64,000 bases of DNA, taken from NCBI GenBank assembly GCA_021234155.1, contig JAJEKV010000036.1:9687426-9751425 (forward strand). The letters are read 5' to 3'. The stretch comes from Isoetes taiwanensis (Eukaryota > Streptophyta > Lycopodiopsida > Isoetales > Isoetaceae). Shown one piece after another: positions 32,847 to 44,140 of this stretch. Made by a program: the position numbers and the translations under genes. Positions within the stretch are counted from its first letter, which is position 1. Every line of letters begins with the position of its first letter. The notes under the pieces are model-generated. The model was not told where the DNA came from. It saw nothing but the letters and a program-made list of their open reading frames with translations, and did not search any database.

Positions 32847-34319
32847 AGTGACAAGGAATATCATCGGTCCCAGATCTCTACTCTGTACAAGAGGACTAGT
32901 TCCATTAAAACCTAAACAAGTGTGAACGATGGAACCAATTATAGAGCTATGCTTTGTGGTAATTGTTCTGCATGGTATAGAGTGCCTTCCAATCCGCCGT
33001 TACCCCTTGTTGAGAAAGATTTGATCATTTTGGGAATTGATGTCAAAATTGATTGGCTTCAGCAAGATTTGTTCTAATAAGGTGTTCAATTTCTTTTTAA
33101 TGAAGTGCAAGATATTTTGAGAGGAACTAGAAGGTACTAGCAAAGTCTAGCAGGTTCAACTTGACTTAGCACAACTTAATTTGACAATGCCAATGGTAGC
33201 TATGTCTATAGTTGGCAGGCGTAAATTAGAAATCATTGTCAAGAGTTTAAAAAATTGTTGGCATCTTCTTCCTCTATTAAAGTAACACATGATATCTCTA
33301 GGATACCTATTTTTTCAGCTTTGTTTATTCATAAATATTGGAGTATGACTGTTACTACCAACGTTCATAATATCATAGTCTTTTGTTGCATATAAATGCT
33401 TGCTCCTTACAATAGATCTTATAGAAATTTAAAAAAAAATCCTTACAACAAAAATAAGTCATCTTATCTTTTGATGGACTTACGAGCTTCCATTGTACTT
33501 TATTCTCACTCACAAAATGGAGTGGGAAGAGGGAGCGTAGCTCTTCTATGAGCATTTGAATTTAAAGTTTTGGAAAGAAGTTCTTCATATAGCTATTTAT
33601 GAAGCAAACAAGACTATTATTGATATAATGTTGTTCTCTTTAGCCATGCAAATGAGACATGGTCTACAAGCTTTACATTTACAGTTACAAGTACCAAAAA
33701 CATCATGAGGACATGTCCCCATATTATTGATGGCCCGTCTGGCAAATTCTAGGCATAACTAGTATTGGCAACAAGAAGCCTCCCTCTCTTGAAGCCTTCT
33801 CACATAGCTTGGCTTGAGTTTCTCAAGAGCCTGTTGGAACCAAGGGGGGTGCACATTTCTAGTGCGTAAACAACATCGTCGAATATTTTTAGTTAGCACT
33901 TTCTTATGTATATGTACGCAAAAAAATATGCAAATATAGCCTTAGTTGCATGAAAAATACACTAAGGGATATAGAATATGTATAAAAACATGTAAAAAAG
34001 TTGAGTATGGGCAGAGAATACATATAAATAGAACTATTTATATGAACTATTTATAGTTTCTCTCTAGAGAACTATTTTATGGGGTATACACGCAAAGGGA
34101 TGGATAAGAATATGAAAAGAGGTTTTTCTATTAGAACAGTGATAAATAAGGGGCTTTTATCTAACCCCATCTCGCAGATGGCATTCCCGTATACGTATAA
34201 TTGAACCCTCTAAGGTTGGAACATCTTTGTATCATGATTTCTTTCTTGAGAGAATGGTATAATTAAATCTACGGTCCATTATAATCATACCAGCAGATGA
34301 CAAGGTCTTATGTAGTAAG
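32847..34319. other. Non-coding part of the duplicated block, second copy
   Basis: Matches 19901-21373. No gene recognised. Confidence 0.4.
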
Positions 34320-36250
34320 TTAAATAATATACTCGACAATGGCCCAAGAAGGGAGAGATGTGATGTCTTTTCCCACCCCCACAAGCTTCACATCTCCCTT
34401 TACGGTAGTAGTACATTGAGCCCAGGCAGCAGAATTGTCTCTCCGTAAGAAGCCGATTATGTGACCCAATGAATTTGTGGAGAATGAACGCATTATAGCC
34501 TCCCCAAACAAAAATTCCAGCCAAAAGATAGGTCGTGTTGCTTGGCGAGGGGTACCTGAGTGTTCATTGGGGACATCATCAGGAATGAAAAATCCAAATT
34601 TGAACTCTCCCCATCGTTGCCAATCAGAATCAAATTTTTCTTTTTTTAACAGCCTTATGAGCCAAGGCACATCGGATGAGTTCAAATTGGAAGTTTAATT
34701 TCATCTAAGTAAGATCACATTTCTTTAGGCAATCCATAATGCCACCGGATGATGAGAGGGTGCTAACAAATGAAACTTCGAGATTGAAAGAATTGAGCGC
34801 TAGAAGTAACCAAATCCAGATCATGTAGCTTAAGTTTGGGGCCTAATTGAATCAATCAATCCCAGAAGCTACGGATAGTAGTGCAAGTAAAGATGTGAGT
34901 AATAGTCTCATGATGGGATTTACAAAGAAGGCATATGGGATTCTGAACAGATTTGAAATTCCTCTTGATCATATTAAAATTGTTGAGAAGAGCATTATGA
35001 AGAACAAGCCAACATAAGACTTAGGTATAGGATTTCCAGTTGGCACCTAAGATATCTTTGAATTCTTTAGCAGAAAGGCCCTGAATAGACACATGTTTAC
35101 CACTTTTAATAGGGAGGCAAGCATGATAGATTTTGGAAACCTTATAACATCCTTTGGATATGAAGAACCAGTTCAGAGAAGAGCCAGTTTCACATGTTCC
35201 ATCTTTACCGAGCTGAGGAGAGTATGTCTTGACAACATGATTGTAAATAGAGTTTTACTCCCTCCCTACCAACTTCTTAACCTCCTCCCATTGCAGCCAC
35301 TGATTCTTGTCGTCCACAAGATTCTTGACAGTCAGAATACCAGCCTTGTGCCAATTTTTATAATAGGTAGGATGATAGACTACCGTAGAGCTAAATAAAG
35401 GAGGGGCCATTATAGGGGACCAAAAGATGGAGGTATCTCTAGCTGTATTAGTAAGCTTTTCATGCTGGAAATTAGGGGAAACCAAATGCCACGCTTTAAA
35501 GATGTTTCTCATTAAAGGGAACGTATTCGGAGTCCACTCAAATTCATAGAAGGCAGAATCAGAAAGTTGGTGCTTTAAGGTGGCACTACCGAAAGGTTTA
35601 CTCTTGGGAATCCAATATCTAATAAAATCCATAGCTGGAGATTGGAAGCCTGAGATAGCTTTCCATACACTTTTAGCCCCTAGAACTTGTGCCTGAAGAT
35701 GTAAGGACTTACAAGCTACCCCTCCACCTTTCCTACTATGTGTCAGACCTTTCCAGGAAACTAGATGAGTGTCTTGCCAGATAAAATCCCTTATATATTG
35801 CTCAAATTTATTATACGAGGCCTTGTCTACAATCGAGGCAGAAGAGAAATAGACATGACTACTAGCCATGACAGAGTAATTAGCAATAAGAATTCTCACC
35901 GCAAAGAGACAAGGATCCCTTGAGGAGACAAAGCTTCTTTCTGATCCTATTGATCAAAGGTTGCCAAGCAATTTTAAGGGACATGTGAATAGCAAGAGGG
36001 AGGCCGAGAAGAGTCAAGTAATGCCCATCAAGGACAAATTGAATTTTTTGAGTATCAAGGTGAGGCCAGGCTTTATCAGATAAAATTGAACACTTGGCAA
36101 GGTTGAGCTGAATCCCAGATGCCAGGCCAGTTATGAAGTTACTATTATTAGCCTTAAGCATGACAAAGGTATCATCGGCCTGCTTTTAAAATAGAGAGTC
36201 ATTTTATGGGAATCGTGCATAGAGAGGCCTTGCAAAACCCCATTTTTGAA
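34320..36250 (-). pseudogene. LINE reverse transcriptase C-terminal half, second copy
   Basis: Copy of 21374-23300. The frame is split at about 35890, where copy 1 reads ctgcctgcaagagac and this copy ctcaccgcaaagagac, and the region of the ADDT box near 36170 is altered. Both are CTG/CAG positions, so the break may be artificial. Confidence 0.8.
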
Positions 36251-36261
36251 TGAATTGAATT

Positions 36262-36405
36262 GTTTTTTTTTTTTTTTTTTTTTAAGGCATGGTTGGTGGT
36301 TCTTGCACCCGCCCACGTCTCCCACCCAATGGCAGTCAGTGGGTTCTGAACCCTGGTGGAGATCACCCCAACCCAAAGGATATGAACTCAACACAAGGGA
36401 TGGAT
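36262..36405 (-). mobile_element. SINE-like retroposon, second copy
   Basis: Copy of 23313-23445 with a T run of about 20 nt. Confidence 0.4.
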
Positions 36406-37021
36406 CAAGTGGTTAGGATTAAAAAAACCCTCGCATAAAAGGGTTTTCGAGAAAAACTTGATAGTAATGAGCCTACTGAGGTATGTGTAGACATCATATT
36501 GCATACTCAAGCAATTGTGTATGTTTCTATAGCACCTCTAGCATATAACATGTTAGTATAGTGACTTCAGATGTTTTTAGAAGCACATTTTGGGATTGAT
36601 GTGGGTGTGGGGAGACAATCAAGCTTTTATTTTTCTCTGATAGCCGTAAATGCAGAGTGTATGTCGCTCCTCTTCTAGGGTTCTTAGCTAAAAAGATTCG
36701 CAGATTCTAGACTCCCTTGGTTTCATCAATCCACCTAATCAAGCTTACGGTGGGCGACACCTCTGCTAATAATTGCAACGATCTGATGTCTTTTCATAGC
36801 GAGGTACTTCATGGAAACAAAGATGCTTTATGAAAATGGAACTAGGTACTCACCCCACCTTATATGTGTCTCTAATCATCTAAAGATTTAATGGCCATGT
36901 TATTGCAACCAATTAATTGGTAACTACATTATCAAATTATATCCCATTTTTTACAGGAGAAATGCCACTTAAATATCCTCATTCATATATTCCATATGAG
37001 TACACATAAGTTTTCTTAAAC
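36406..37021. other. Spacer, second copy
   Basis: Matches 23446-24070. No gene recognised. Confidence 0.4.
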
Positions 37022-37030
37022 TATACATAG
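37022..37030. repeat. 9-bp target duplication TATACATAG (left)
   Basis: tatacatag stands immediately left of the TIR and again at 42775-42783. Copy 1 of the duplicated block has the word only once (24070-24078), confirming the empty site. Nine bp is typical for Mutator-like elements. Confidence 0.9.
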
Positions 37031-38060
37031 GGCTCAGGATAGTCTTACCCTGGTTTCGGGGATACCGGAGGTAAAAAAACCGTCCTCGGTATCACGCCCG
37101 GGGCTTCGGCGAATCCGTTTAGGACCCCCGTTTGCCGTCTTGACACGTGAGGGTCACTGCATAAATCTAGGCCGTCCGTTACCGCGACCTGTCCGGGCCG
37201 TCAGGTGGTGTTCCCCGCCTCCGGTATCACCAACGCCTGATCCCGCCCTCAGGAATCTGACGCCTGATCCCGCCCTCGGGATCACCAAGCCTGGCCAGAT
37301 AGCAGCGCCCGATATCCGGCCCGTGTGTGTGATCCCCTCCCTCAGGGATGCATACCGAATTCAGCGATATACGGCCACCCGATATCACGCCACGATCCCG
37401 GCCTCGGGATCACCATCATCATGGCGACTTCAGGCCGGCCTCGAGGGACAGAGTGGAAATCCGGCCTCCGGGATCACTTACACAGCGGGGCCTTGATTCC
37501 TTCCTCGGGATCACCCACGAGGCCCGATGCTTGGCGGACCCGATATCGGCGGCGTTATCCACTGCCTCGGGATCACCAAGCCACGGCCGATAACCGCGCC
37601 GATATCAGTAGTGTGTGTGATCCCCTCCTCGAGATCGCCATCAGCGTGGCGATGCTCGGCCACCGATATCGCCACCTGATCCGGCCTCGGGATCACCACT
37701 ATGGCCCATTGCGAGGCGGCCTCGAGGACGTGGAAATCCGGCCTCGGGATCACCCTGCCATGCCGGGCGATTCCTTCCTCGGGATCACCCGCCGAAGGCC
37801 GATAGCGGCGGACCGATATCGGCGGCGTTATCCCCGCCTCGGGATCACCAGCGTGGGGCGATATCGGCGATCCGATATCCCGCCTCGTTATCCCGCCTCG
37901 GGATCACCACCTCCGGTGGTGATTCCTTCCTCCGGGATCCCCACGTACGATTTGCATGAAAATCGACGGTGGCCAGCGGGCGTGGAATGATCGTGCGGCC
38001 CGGTTTGAACATGTCAGCCCACGCGGACCAACCATCCCGTCTGGACACACAGGGGCGTCG
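37031..38060 (+). repeat. MULE left TIR, internally repetitive
   Basis: After a unique 250-bp end, the TIR is built of a GC-rich unit of about 290 bp repeated at least twice (atcaccaagc at 37281 and 37572), itself rich in cctcgggatcacc and cgatatcgg words. The inner part (37900-38060) matches the right TIR to ggggcgtcg. Confidence 0.85.
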
Positions 38061-38299
38061 AGAAACCACCCTCCGGATCGCACATTTGTCTTCCGTAATT
38101 TCTCTGCTGGCGCTGCCACCGCATTGAGAGAATTTCTCTCATACCTTCTTCTTTGCTCAAGCGGCCCCTTGCAGCTATGGACGTTTGGGGGCGGAGGAGA
38201 AGATAGCACGTATTTATCTCGCTTAAGATCATTTTTAGGAGGTAAAAAACGTATATCTGAGTTCCCTTTCTCGCCATTCCCAGCTGCGTGCTGAAATAC

Positions 38300-39440
38300 A
38301 TGTGGAGTCACCCCTAATGGCATTTTCGACCATAGCAACCTACACTGGTTTCCAGAAGAGCACCAAGTTCCTTCAATGCAGGGGAGGTGGAGAAATGCTT
38401 GTGTGGACCTGCTACCTCCCAACAAACCGGGTTGAAGACTTCATTCTTGGAGAGCAAAGAAATTATGTGGCACCGCAAGTGCTTCTACTTAAGGAGTTCC
38501 AATCCCGAGAGGGTGCTAAAGAGGCCAACCAGGGGATTCTTATTTGACTATGAAAAGGTATGTATTTAAAAACCCTATCCTCTAGTTTATTTGTTGTTGT
38601 TTATGTAGTAGAAAACATTGTAGCGTAAGTATATTTAATTCTTAGATGTACATGCACTACTTTCATGCACTAATTTTGAACACTCAAAATAGGTGCTTGG
38701 TGCACATATGGTCCCCGGACAAGACTTTGAACACTCACGTGGTTGCTGATGGACCACGCCAACCCGGCACACGAGAAAAGAGTTGAGAGGGGTGAGAGTG
38801 TGCGTAGGGGCTGCCAATGCCATTTTACCATTAGGCAACTCTACCTTCTCCCGCATGCTCTCAAGTTACTTATTATGGGTTTGAGCATAGAAATCTCCAA
38901 GGTGAGCCTTGCCATGGTAAATTTGTTGGCGAGAAAAGGTATCAGATTCAAGCTAGCACCGTGGATCTCCACAGAATTGAGGGAATGGGTTAGAGAAAAG
39001 CTCGTGCATTGGCACACCCCACCTAAGTGTTATGAACATGCACGAGGAGAGGTGGAGATTTAAAGTAGATGTGCATGGCAAGGATAGTTTGTGTAGGGAT
39101 GACATGCTGAAGATTCGGGATGTTTACAACATTGAGAAGAGTGTTGTTAGAAACACTTGGAAGCTACATGAAGACCTTCCCACTAGCATCAACATGTGGG
39201 TGCAACAACATCTAGAGTCCGTGTTCTTGTATGAACATGGTGACACGTTCCAATTGGGAGTGATGACTCCAATCCAAAGAGAGGCAATGCTGAAATTTGG
39301 AAAGAATAGGGCCATTTGCATGGATGCAACCTTCAAAACTAATGACAAGAGGTACACTCTAAGAGTTCATTTCCATTCTAATTCTTTTGCCATAGTTACC
39401 AAATTTTGCACTCACAAAGTGATGAACCCGCGTGTTGGAG
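38300..39440 (+). pseudogene. MULE transposase, N-terminal part (truncated)
   Basis: In order: LVWTCYLPTNRVEDFILGEQ (near 38400-38460), a GTATGT donor-like site near 38560 and acceptor-like aaaatag|gtgc near 38690, a segment with RGCQCHFTIRQLYLLPHA, then ISTELREWVREKLVHWHTPP, DDMLKIRDVYNIEKSVVR, MWVQQHLESVFLYEHG, GVMTPIQREAMLKFGKN and CMDATFKTNDKRYTL. The Asp in MDATF is the first catalytic residue of Mutator-type transposases. Sequence after RVHFHSN no longer resembles the family, so the second half of the DDE domain is lost. Frame changes near 39040 separate two parts. Such proteins bind the TIRs and catalyse cut-and-paste movement. Confidence 0.7.
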
Positions 39441-39639
39441 CATGGAGGGGATCAAAGGAATCGAAGTGCAATATGCAAGGGCAAGGCTTCTTCAATTTCT
39501 GGCATGCCAAAGGATCAGCCACCAAAATGAAGAGGCTCCAGTGGCCACTGCATAGGACAAGCTGTCATCAATTCAAACCAGAACTAAAAAGGCAATAAAA
39601 AATCCACTTCCCAAACCCAATTTACCTGGCATTGACCGG

Positions 39640-41509
39640 TATGTAGTAGAACTGTGCATACTGGATTTTCCACACGGCCTTGCCAAAGGGGGATCCCGGA
39701 ATTAGCTTGACGAACTGCTCGTAGGCACCACAGAGGCCTGGTTTTGTGCCATTTAGAAACAGGCCAAAAGCAGCAGGGTGGAGGAAGACATGATGACAGC
39801 GTTTTTGGTGAGGAATTGAGTGTGCAAGAACCCTGCCAAAGCTCAACTTAGCATACCATGCAAGAAATAAAAACAAAGACAACACACATACAGTAAATAG
39901 GCTCCTAGGCAGTCGGCATCGATCTCTGAATCTTCAATACCGAGGTCACCTGGAATAGTCGAGAATTTTCGTGCCTCTGTCTCTGAGATGTGGAATTCAA
40001 CATCGGATGATTTGCTGCCCACCTTCAACAGAGGACTTTGAACCACAATTGGATAATTCAGAGAAAATCTAAACTGCCAAAGCTCCTTTCTAATCCCTCT
40101 GTCATATAATTTTAGAGATTCAAAGAAGTGGGGGTCCAGCATATACAAATACCACATTTTTATCTTGCTCGGGGTCGGGGGAGCCAATTCATCTGCATTT
40201 TCAGGCTCCTCCTCCTCCTCTGATTCTTCATGCACAATATGGTTTGGAGCCATCAAATCTGCATCCCTCCGGGCCTGCACAAAAGTCCGCTTCCTTGGGG
40301 TCACCTGTAGACTTGGGCTATTCGAATTTGGGGTTTTGGGCGGAGGTGAATTAAAATCAAGCGTATCTTGCAGACTTCAAACTCCATGACCGACATCGTC
40401 TTCGTCCAACCGGTGCCGTTCATAGCTCAAATCACCAAACAAATCCTTCTCATCCAAATTGCCATGCTTGCCCCTAATCCTTTCCTTGATTTCCCTTATC
40501 CGCTCTACACGCATTTCTAGTTCTCAGGGCCTCCTTTCTCCTCCGCTTCTCGCAGTTTTATAAACTTCGGCTTTCGGGCCGTGTCATCCAAAAGGCCGAG
40601 GGCGATTTGCTCATCATCCGCCATACGCTTCTGCCTTCTGCCCTTGCCCTCCCGAAGTTTTAGGTCTCGGTTGTGGCTAAATTTGAAGTCGGGATCAAGA
40701 GATCTCTCCACACTTATCTTCCCATAATCTCTAACCCTCACCTCAGCCTTGTTCTTCGGAATTCGACCCCTCGGGGCATCTGGAAGCCTGTAATTTTGCC
40801 ATAATTGATGCACCCTGAACCTATGATTCTCCAGTTCGATCTTCCTGGCCAGTAGGATTTGTCTTTGCGATCACCGACACAACAGCGCCATTTTCGTGAC
40901 CTGATCATACACAGTAGTCCTTCAAAATTTCTTCCGTTGGTCGGTTCCTCCCTTGGATTGACGTTAAAACATTCAATATTACTTTTCGGGGCCTCATCCC
41001 CCTCATCTGCATTTTTAGCATTCTTTAGATCATCTGCTTTTTCGTGGCATTGGCCATCAACTGAAGCCTCGTCCCTGGCAGCAGGGGTATTCTTCTGTGG
41101 TGAAGCGCCCTTAGCTCTTGCTTCTGCCCTTAATCTCTTCTTGTTCGGGGATTGAACCTCTTGGTGGGATTCAATCGAGAGCAATATCTTTGAGGCAGTC
41201 GGGCAATGGCCAAGCCGAGTTTCCTTCCATTTCCCCATTCCAGTTCTCGTTAATGGAGGTATTTAGGCTGATTTCGAAGTTAATCGACTCCTCCATCATC
41301 TGTAAAATAACATAACCGGTTAGAATAAGACTAAAATAGACTTTAACAACGGATCTGTCCATGGCGCTTACCTTTAAATACTCGGCAGATGCAACAGCAG
41401 CGACAGCGCCTCTGGATTCGGCAGCAATCGGGCCCTTTCCAATCAGTTCCGGTCGGAAAGGGCAATCGTTCTTAAGCGCCGAGTTCGGACATAGCCATCG
41501 CACCATCAT
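39640..41509 (-). pseudogene. Cargo gene of the MULE, multi-exon, unrecognised, probably decayed
   Basis: A minus-strand gene model can be traced. ATG 41509 (MMVRWLCPNSALKNDCPFRP) to AEYLK with donor gtaagc near 41372; acceptor ttttacag near 41300; a charged frame 41238-40738 (EVQSPNKKRLRAEARAKGAS); a frame with RVHQLWQNYRLPDAPRG and MADDEQIALGLLDDTARKP; a coiled-coil-like stretch with MRVERIREIKERIRGKHGN; then, after an in-frame TGA near 40377, TPRKRTFVQARRDADLMAP, an Asp/Glu run and MWYLYMLDPHFFESLKLYD; donor gtatgt near 39890; acceptor gctttggcag near 39842; and a last exon with VFLHPAAFGLFLNGTKPGL ending in PVNAR. The last two exons join in phase. It could be a MULE accessory or captured host gene. 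I do not recognise it. Confidence 0.4.
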
Positions 41510-41752
41510 GCTCCCTTCCTCCTAATCCCCCACCATACACGTGGCGACTTCGCAATTGGGCCCGGTGACGAATAATCGGGCGGTTTTCCCCTCTCCCTAT
41601 ACACCATTAGTGGATGGCGTTTATTACGACCTAGGCCGCCGTGCATTAATTCAAACCAATGGCATCGATTGAACCACGTGGGCGGCCCCGGCTTTCGTCA
41701 AAGGCAAAGTGGTGATCCCGAGGAGGTTTTCACCGAAGGACTTTCGGGATCC

Positions 41753-42774
41753 CGACGCCCCAGTGTCCGAGATCGGATGGTTGGTCCGCGCATGGGCCGA
41801 CATGTTCAAAACCGCCGCACGATCATTCCACAGCCGGCGCCACCGCGCCGATTTTCATGCAAATCGCACGCGGGGATCCGGGGAAGGAATCACCACCGGA
41901 GGTGGTGATCCCGAGGCGGGATAACGAGGCGATATCGGATCGCCGATATCTCGCCCCACGCTGGTGATCCCGCGGGGATAACGCTGTCGATATCGTCCGG
42001 CCGCTATCGCCTTCTGCGGGTGATCCCGGAGGAAGGAATCGCTTCGGCGGTGTGGGTGATCCCGGAGGCCGGGATTTCCACGGGTCCGAGTCGGGCCGCC
42101 CGCGCCGGGCCATGGTGGTGATCCCGGAGGCCGGGATCAGGTGGCGTATATCGGGTGGCCGATATCGGCCACGCGATGGCGATCCCGGAGGAGGGGATCA
42201 CACACACGGCTGATATCGGGGCGCGGTTATCGGCCAGGGCTTGGTGATCCCGGAGGCAGGGATAACGCGGCCGATATCGGTCCGCCGTTATCGGCCTTCG
42301 GTGGGTGATCCCGGAGGAAGGAATCGCGTCCGGCGGTGTGGGTGATCCCGGAGGCCGGGATTTCCACGGGTCCCCGAGGCCGGCCTGAGTCGGCCATGGT
42401 GGTGATCCCGAGGTCGATCAGTGGCGTGATATCGGGTGGTCGAGCATCGCCACGCTGGCGGCTTATCCCGTGAGAGGGGATCACACACACGCCGATATCG
42501 GGCGCTGCATCGCCGGGGTTTGGGGATCCCTGAGGGCGGATCAGCGCCTGATTCCGGAGGGCGATCAGGCGTTGGTGATACCGAGGCGGGAACACCACGG
42601 GCGGCCCTGGATAAAGTCGCGTGGGCTCTAACGGCCCAGATTTATGCAGACCCCTCACGTGTGTCGACGGCCAAAACGGGGGTCCCGAAACGGATTCCGT
42701 CGAGCCACGGCGGATACCGAGGACGGTTTTTTACTCCCGGATCCCCCCAAACCGGGTAAGACTATCCCCGAGCC
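41753..42774 (-). repeat. MULE right TIR
   Basis: Inverse of 37031-38060, with the same internal GC-rich repeats (gcttggtgatcc near 42240, ggtttggggatcc near 42518). Numerous one- to three-base differences from the left TIR lie at CAG/CTG or CG-rich words. Confidence 0.85.
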
Positions 42775-42783
42775 TATACATAG
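42775..42783. repeat. 9-bp target duplication TATACATAG (right)
   Basis: Partner of 37022-37030, followed by taagaagaataac as in copy 1. Confidence 0.9.
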
Positions 42784-43655
42784 TAAGAAGAATAACATTA
42801 GGTATAGGGAATGTCACTTTAGGTGACATTCCCGACGTTGTCGCCGACGCGTTAGCGCTGAGAGGCAACGCTGACACGCGGGAATGTCACCTAAAGTGAC
42901 ATTTCCCAAACGTGAAGTTTGCTTAGGTTACATTCAATCACTTTTTTTCCTCATTTTTTTTTTTTTTCTCGCGTTTCCTCTCCTCCGCGTTGTGTTCTTG
43001 GTTGGCGATCTTCACGCCATGCGGTGGCGCCATCGCCGCTTGTTATTGCTTCGGTGAAGCCCGGCCAAGTATTAGGATCATTGTGACGAAGTTTGAAAGG
43101 ATTTGGACGAGTTTTTGAAGAATCTTGCTCTGCTTTTTGAAGAATCTTGCTCTGTTTTTTGTTGCTACCATAGCCGATGTGATAGTTTAAAGCCATTTGT
43201 GTTTTTCTTTGCACTCAAGAAGTTGGACGAAGTGGTAAGAAGATTTCGGAAGATTCTTTGCTTGCATGTTGCTTTCTTGCTACAATATGTGTGCGGGAGC
43301 ATGTAGCACGACTTGGAAGACGGTCAGGATGCCTATTTTGCAAGAAATTCTTGCATGCAGGTTCTCTAGTCGAAGTTTTCTGGTTCCTAATTTGTTTCAG
43401 GTTCTGATACTTGCTATAGGACGAGTTTCAGAGTTGTATTTTAGATTCTTGTTTGATCCAGGTGGTTTGCTTTAGCATTGTGTCAAAAAGGCAAGTATTA
43501 TTCTTGTTTTTTCGTGTTTCTTTTGATATTCTTTGTTTCTTGTTACTAATCTGCAATGTTTCTTGTTATGCCAGTCATGTCTCCGGAAATGATCAGCGAA
43601 ATGATAAAGGGTTTTGGCCTGAAAAATTGTGGAAGTTCTACTGGTTTTGGACCTG
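42784..43655. repeat. Duplicated block, copy 2 (right part)
   Basis: Continues the copy of 24079-24950 beyond the MULE, including the foldback (42805-42907) and the TIR element interior. The match to copy 1 stops at ggacctgct, after which this copy runs on into native sequence. Confidence 0.9.
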
Positions 43656-43948
43656 CTACTACTCCTTGAAGTTCTTGTGTTTTAATGCTTTTGATTGTAA
43701 TGTTTTTTTGAGGAATTGATACTTTTAGTATCAGACTTTTTGTAATCTGGACACTCAGATTGAATCAGATATGAAGATATTTTGAGTCCTAAATTTGTTG
43801 TACAGTAATTGCAAGTAAATTTGTTGTATAACAGAATTGCAAGAAGACATAGAATTGCAATTAACTTGAAGACATTTCTGAAAAAGAAAAACATAGTAGA
43901 ATGTGGGATAAAAGTGACAGAATGTAACCTAAGCAAACTTTACGTGTT
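42908..43948. mobile_element. TIR-bounded element of about 1 kb with gene-like interior (complete)
   Basis: The ends are inverse to each other over about 36 bp: left gtttgcttaggttacatt (near 42916), right aatgtaacctaagcaaac (near 43921). The interior has a 23-bp direct duplication (gaagaatcttgctctg, near 43118-43155), intron-like sequence ending ttatgccag, and a short exon-like frame. It resembles a non-autonomous DNA transposon carrying a captured gene piece. Superfamily and target duplication are not clear. Confidence 0.55.
43577..43669 (+). CDS. Exon-like 30-residue ORF in the TIR element
   Basis: ATG follows an acceptor-like tgttatgccag|tc and encodes MSPEMISEMIKGFGLKNCG ending in PATTP and TGA; an A/T-rich 3'-UTR-like stretch follows. 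It may be the last exon of a captured gene. In copy 1 the frame is cut by the duplication joint. Confidence 0.25.
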   Translation: MSPEMISEMIKGFGLKNCGSSTGFGPATTP

Positions 43949-44140
43949 TATTTGGTTTATGAGCAGCAACTACGAACACCAATATCTCTTTGGGCTTTGG
44001 ACCCATTCACTATATATCAAGCTTTACATGGACATGCGCAAATAGAGTTTTTGAACATATGATATAAAATTGTACTAATAGCCAATAGCAATATCAATAT
44101 CTTGTGCAAATAATATTTTGAAAGCAGCAGAATGCAACTA

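Larger units (their letters stand above)
31848..37030. repeat. Duplicated block, copy 2 (left part)
   Basis: Near-identical to 18903-24078. It begins at a joint with gypsy gag (ggaaccatttgaaggag), sharing only a few bases with both parents, and continues to the Mutator-like insertion at 37031. Confidence 0.93.
37031..42774. mobile_element. Mutator-like element (MULE), 5.7 kb, with long TIRs and cargo
   Basis: Terminal inverted repeats of about 1.03 kb (37031-38060 and 41753-42774) begin ggctcaggatagtcttaccc and, inverted, ggctcggggatagtcttacc. A 9-bp duplication flanks the element. Inside are a truncated MULE-type transposase (plus) and a convergent multi-exon gene or pseudogene (minus). The matching empty site at 24070-24078 proves insertion after the duplication. 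With transposase cut short it is probably non-autonomous now. Confidence 0.9.

Noticed and set aside
37140-37990. Long frames in the MULE TIR
   Set aside because: GC-rich tandem repeats lacking stops on both strands; same in the inverted copy.
39622-41509. A SUMO-protease (Ulp1) cargo as in some plant MULEs
   Set aside because: No His-Asp-Cys protease motifs could be found.
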